From positions 744,001-808,000 of the forward strand of contig JAFKGQ010000003.1 of the NCBI GenBank assembly GCA_017307755.1: DNA of 64,000 nt. The letters run 5' to 3'. The DNA is from Chitinophagaceae bacterium (GTDB lineage Bacteria; Bacteroidota; Bacteroidia; Chitinophagales; Chitinophagaceae). Shown here in pieces: positions 63,318 to 64,000 of the stretch. Under the pieces are notes generated by a model. The model did not search any database. It saw nothing but the letters and a program-made list of their open reading frames with translations, and was not told the DNA's origin. A program made the translations under genes and the position numbers. Within the stretch, counting starts at the first letter, position 1. The number at the start of each line of letters is the position of its first letter.

Positions 63318-63914
63318 TCAGAGCAGTTGCGCCTCACCCAGCAGCTCGTCCACCAATCCATACTCTTTTGCTTCTACTGCATTCATAAACTTGTCACGCC
63401 GGAATAGCTCGTCTATTTTTTCGATCGGAAGACCGGAATGCTGGGATATTAGCCGGTAGACCTGCCGCTGCATCCTTTCCTGTTCACGGTAAGCGATACC
63501 CACATCTTCCGTATAACCTTTTGCTCCACTGCTGGTGGGATGCATGTGAATGGTAGCATGGGGCAGGGCGTATCGCTGTCCCTTTGCGCCGGCTGTAAGC
63601 AGGACGGTACCCATGCTCATGGTAGCGCCTACCGCCACGGTGGCGACGGGGGATTTTAGCATCCTCATGGTGTCATAGATGGCAAAACCCGCATACACGC
63701 TGCCTCCGGGGCTGTTGATGTAAAGCTTTATCGTATCCCGGTTCTCACTATCCAGGTACAGCAGCTGGGCCACTACGAGATTTGCTATCTGATCGTCAAT
63801 GCCCGTCCCTAAAAAGACGATGCGCTCTTTTAGCAGCAGGCTGTAAATGTCAAAGGCGCCCCGTGTCGAGCTGTCGATCACGGTCGGTATCAGGGATGTC
63901 ATATCAGATATCAT
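63318..63914 (-). CDS. clpP: ClpP-family serine protease, divergent paralogue
   Basis: Proteolytic subunit of Clp, 198 residues. Catalytic Ser100 in [11 protein letters not shown], His125 in [11 protein letters not shown] and Asp174 in FRRDKFM. The usual ASMGA and MIHQP segments are changed to MSMGT and IHMHP, so this is probably not the housekeeping ClpP but a second one. Start MISDMTSL at 63914; its ATG overlaps a TGA of an upstream frame by four bases (ATGA). No Clp ATPase gene is next to it in the window. Confidence 0.92.
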   Translation of the reverse strand: MISDMTSLIPTVIDSSTRGAFDIYSLLLKERIVFLGTGIDDQIANLVVAQLLYLDSENRDTIKLYINSPGGSVYAGFAIYDTMRMLKSPVATVAVGATMSMGTVLLTAGAKGQRYALPHATIHMHPTSSGAKGYTEDVGIAYREQERMQRQVYRLISQHSGLPIEKIDELFRRDKFMNAVEAKEYGLVDELLGEAQLL

Positions 63915-64000
63915 CGGGAAAAGATTGCGTGTATGGTGGTATGGAATGTCGTATCATTCATGAGCCGGGTATAAAGGGACGTCAATTCATCCTTTTTTTC
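63911..64000 (-). CDS. C-terminal end of an unknown gene, cut by the window edge
   Basis: A frame of 29 codons open to the right edge reads [20 protein letters not shown] and ends at TGA 63911-63913, overlapping the clpP ATG (ATGA). The overlap suggests a real, coupled upstream gene, but the piece is too short to identify and chance is possible. Confidence 0.4.
   Translation of the reverse strand, partial: EKKDELTSLYTRLMNDTTFHTTIHAIFSR

Overview
The window comes from the chromosome of a Bacteroidota bacterium, most likely the family Chitinophagaceae (Chitinophaga/Niastella-like). The grounds are: a complete Bacteroidota-type division and wall (dcw) cluster, a split atpDC pair, FtsZ with the family's long linker and late tail, DUF4136 and DUF4369 proteins, GH19/GH18 chitin-type hydrolases, near absence of Shine-Dalgarno sites, and several promoters fitting the Bacteroidota pattern TTG-N17..20-TAnnTTTG. 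No rRNA, tRNA, CRISPR array, insertion sequence, phage or integrase was seen. The window is ordinary chromosome, and the novelty lies mainly in its intergenic sequence and some unusual gene designs.

Layout. 1-2.3 kb: a GH19 chitinase, a UbiA prenyltransferase and a type III polyketide synthase (cut by the left edge) on the minus strand. 2.3-12 kb (minus): RhlE-like helicase, a two-lipoyl-domain PdhC, a three-domain GH18/NodB-deacetylase/GT2 membrane synthase, and dnaX with an A9 slippage site. 12-18.6 kb (plus): TetR regulator and a TolC/adaptor/RND efflux operon, with matching 13-bp palindromes before the regulator and before the operon. 18.8-22.5 kb (plus): RRM protein, cold-shock protein, fatty-acid desaturase, a wrecked PhyH dioxygenase and a PQQ-type beta-propeller protein. 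24-26 kb: atpD-atpC, then about 400 bp packed with hairpins. 26.5-32.5 kb: DUF4136 lipoprotein and beta-barrel protein, YqgE, an orphan histidine kinase, QueA, a GNAT and a DUF3052 protein.

32.7-49.6 kb holds mraZ-rsmH-ftsL-ftsI-murE-mraY-murD-ftsW-murG-murC-ftsQ-ftsA-ftsZ, all on plus, with probable MraZ boxes in front. MurE carries the DNPR motif expected for meso-diaminopimelate wall chemistry. 49.7-57.5 kb: a TIGR01777 epimerase, then on minus an ABC exporter, a metzincin-type protease, a DUF4369-TlpA thiol protein, a FadN-type beta-oxidation protein and an unknown AT-richer gene. 57.7-64 kb: an OB-fold membrane protein, metG, an unknown exported protein, two coupled LD-carboxypeptidases (one exported, one cytosolic) and a ClpP paralogue.

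Main points for a second look: (1) a repeated ~100-bp intergenic element after atpC and after ftsZ, with a conserved 33-nt core, a base-pair-compensated hairpin and a possible ECF-type promoter; (2) a run of hairpins after atpC sharing a GAGCnnnGCGAA loop; (3) ATAAACTA(A/T) just before six start codons; (4) an A9 run in dnaX placed so that slippage makes a gamma-like product; (5) a TetR operator pair, one copy inside the tetR promoter; (6) the GH18-NodB-GT2 fusion; (7) a promoter-to-terminator unit at 4.3-4.7 kb holding a split small reading frame. All positions were read by eye; no homology search or folding program was run.
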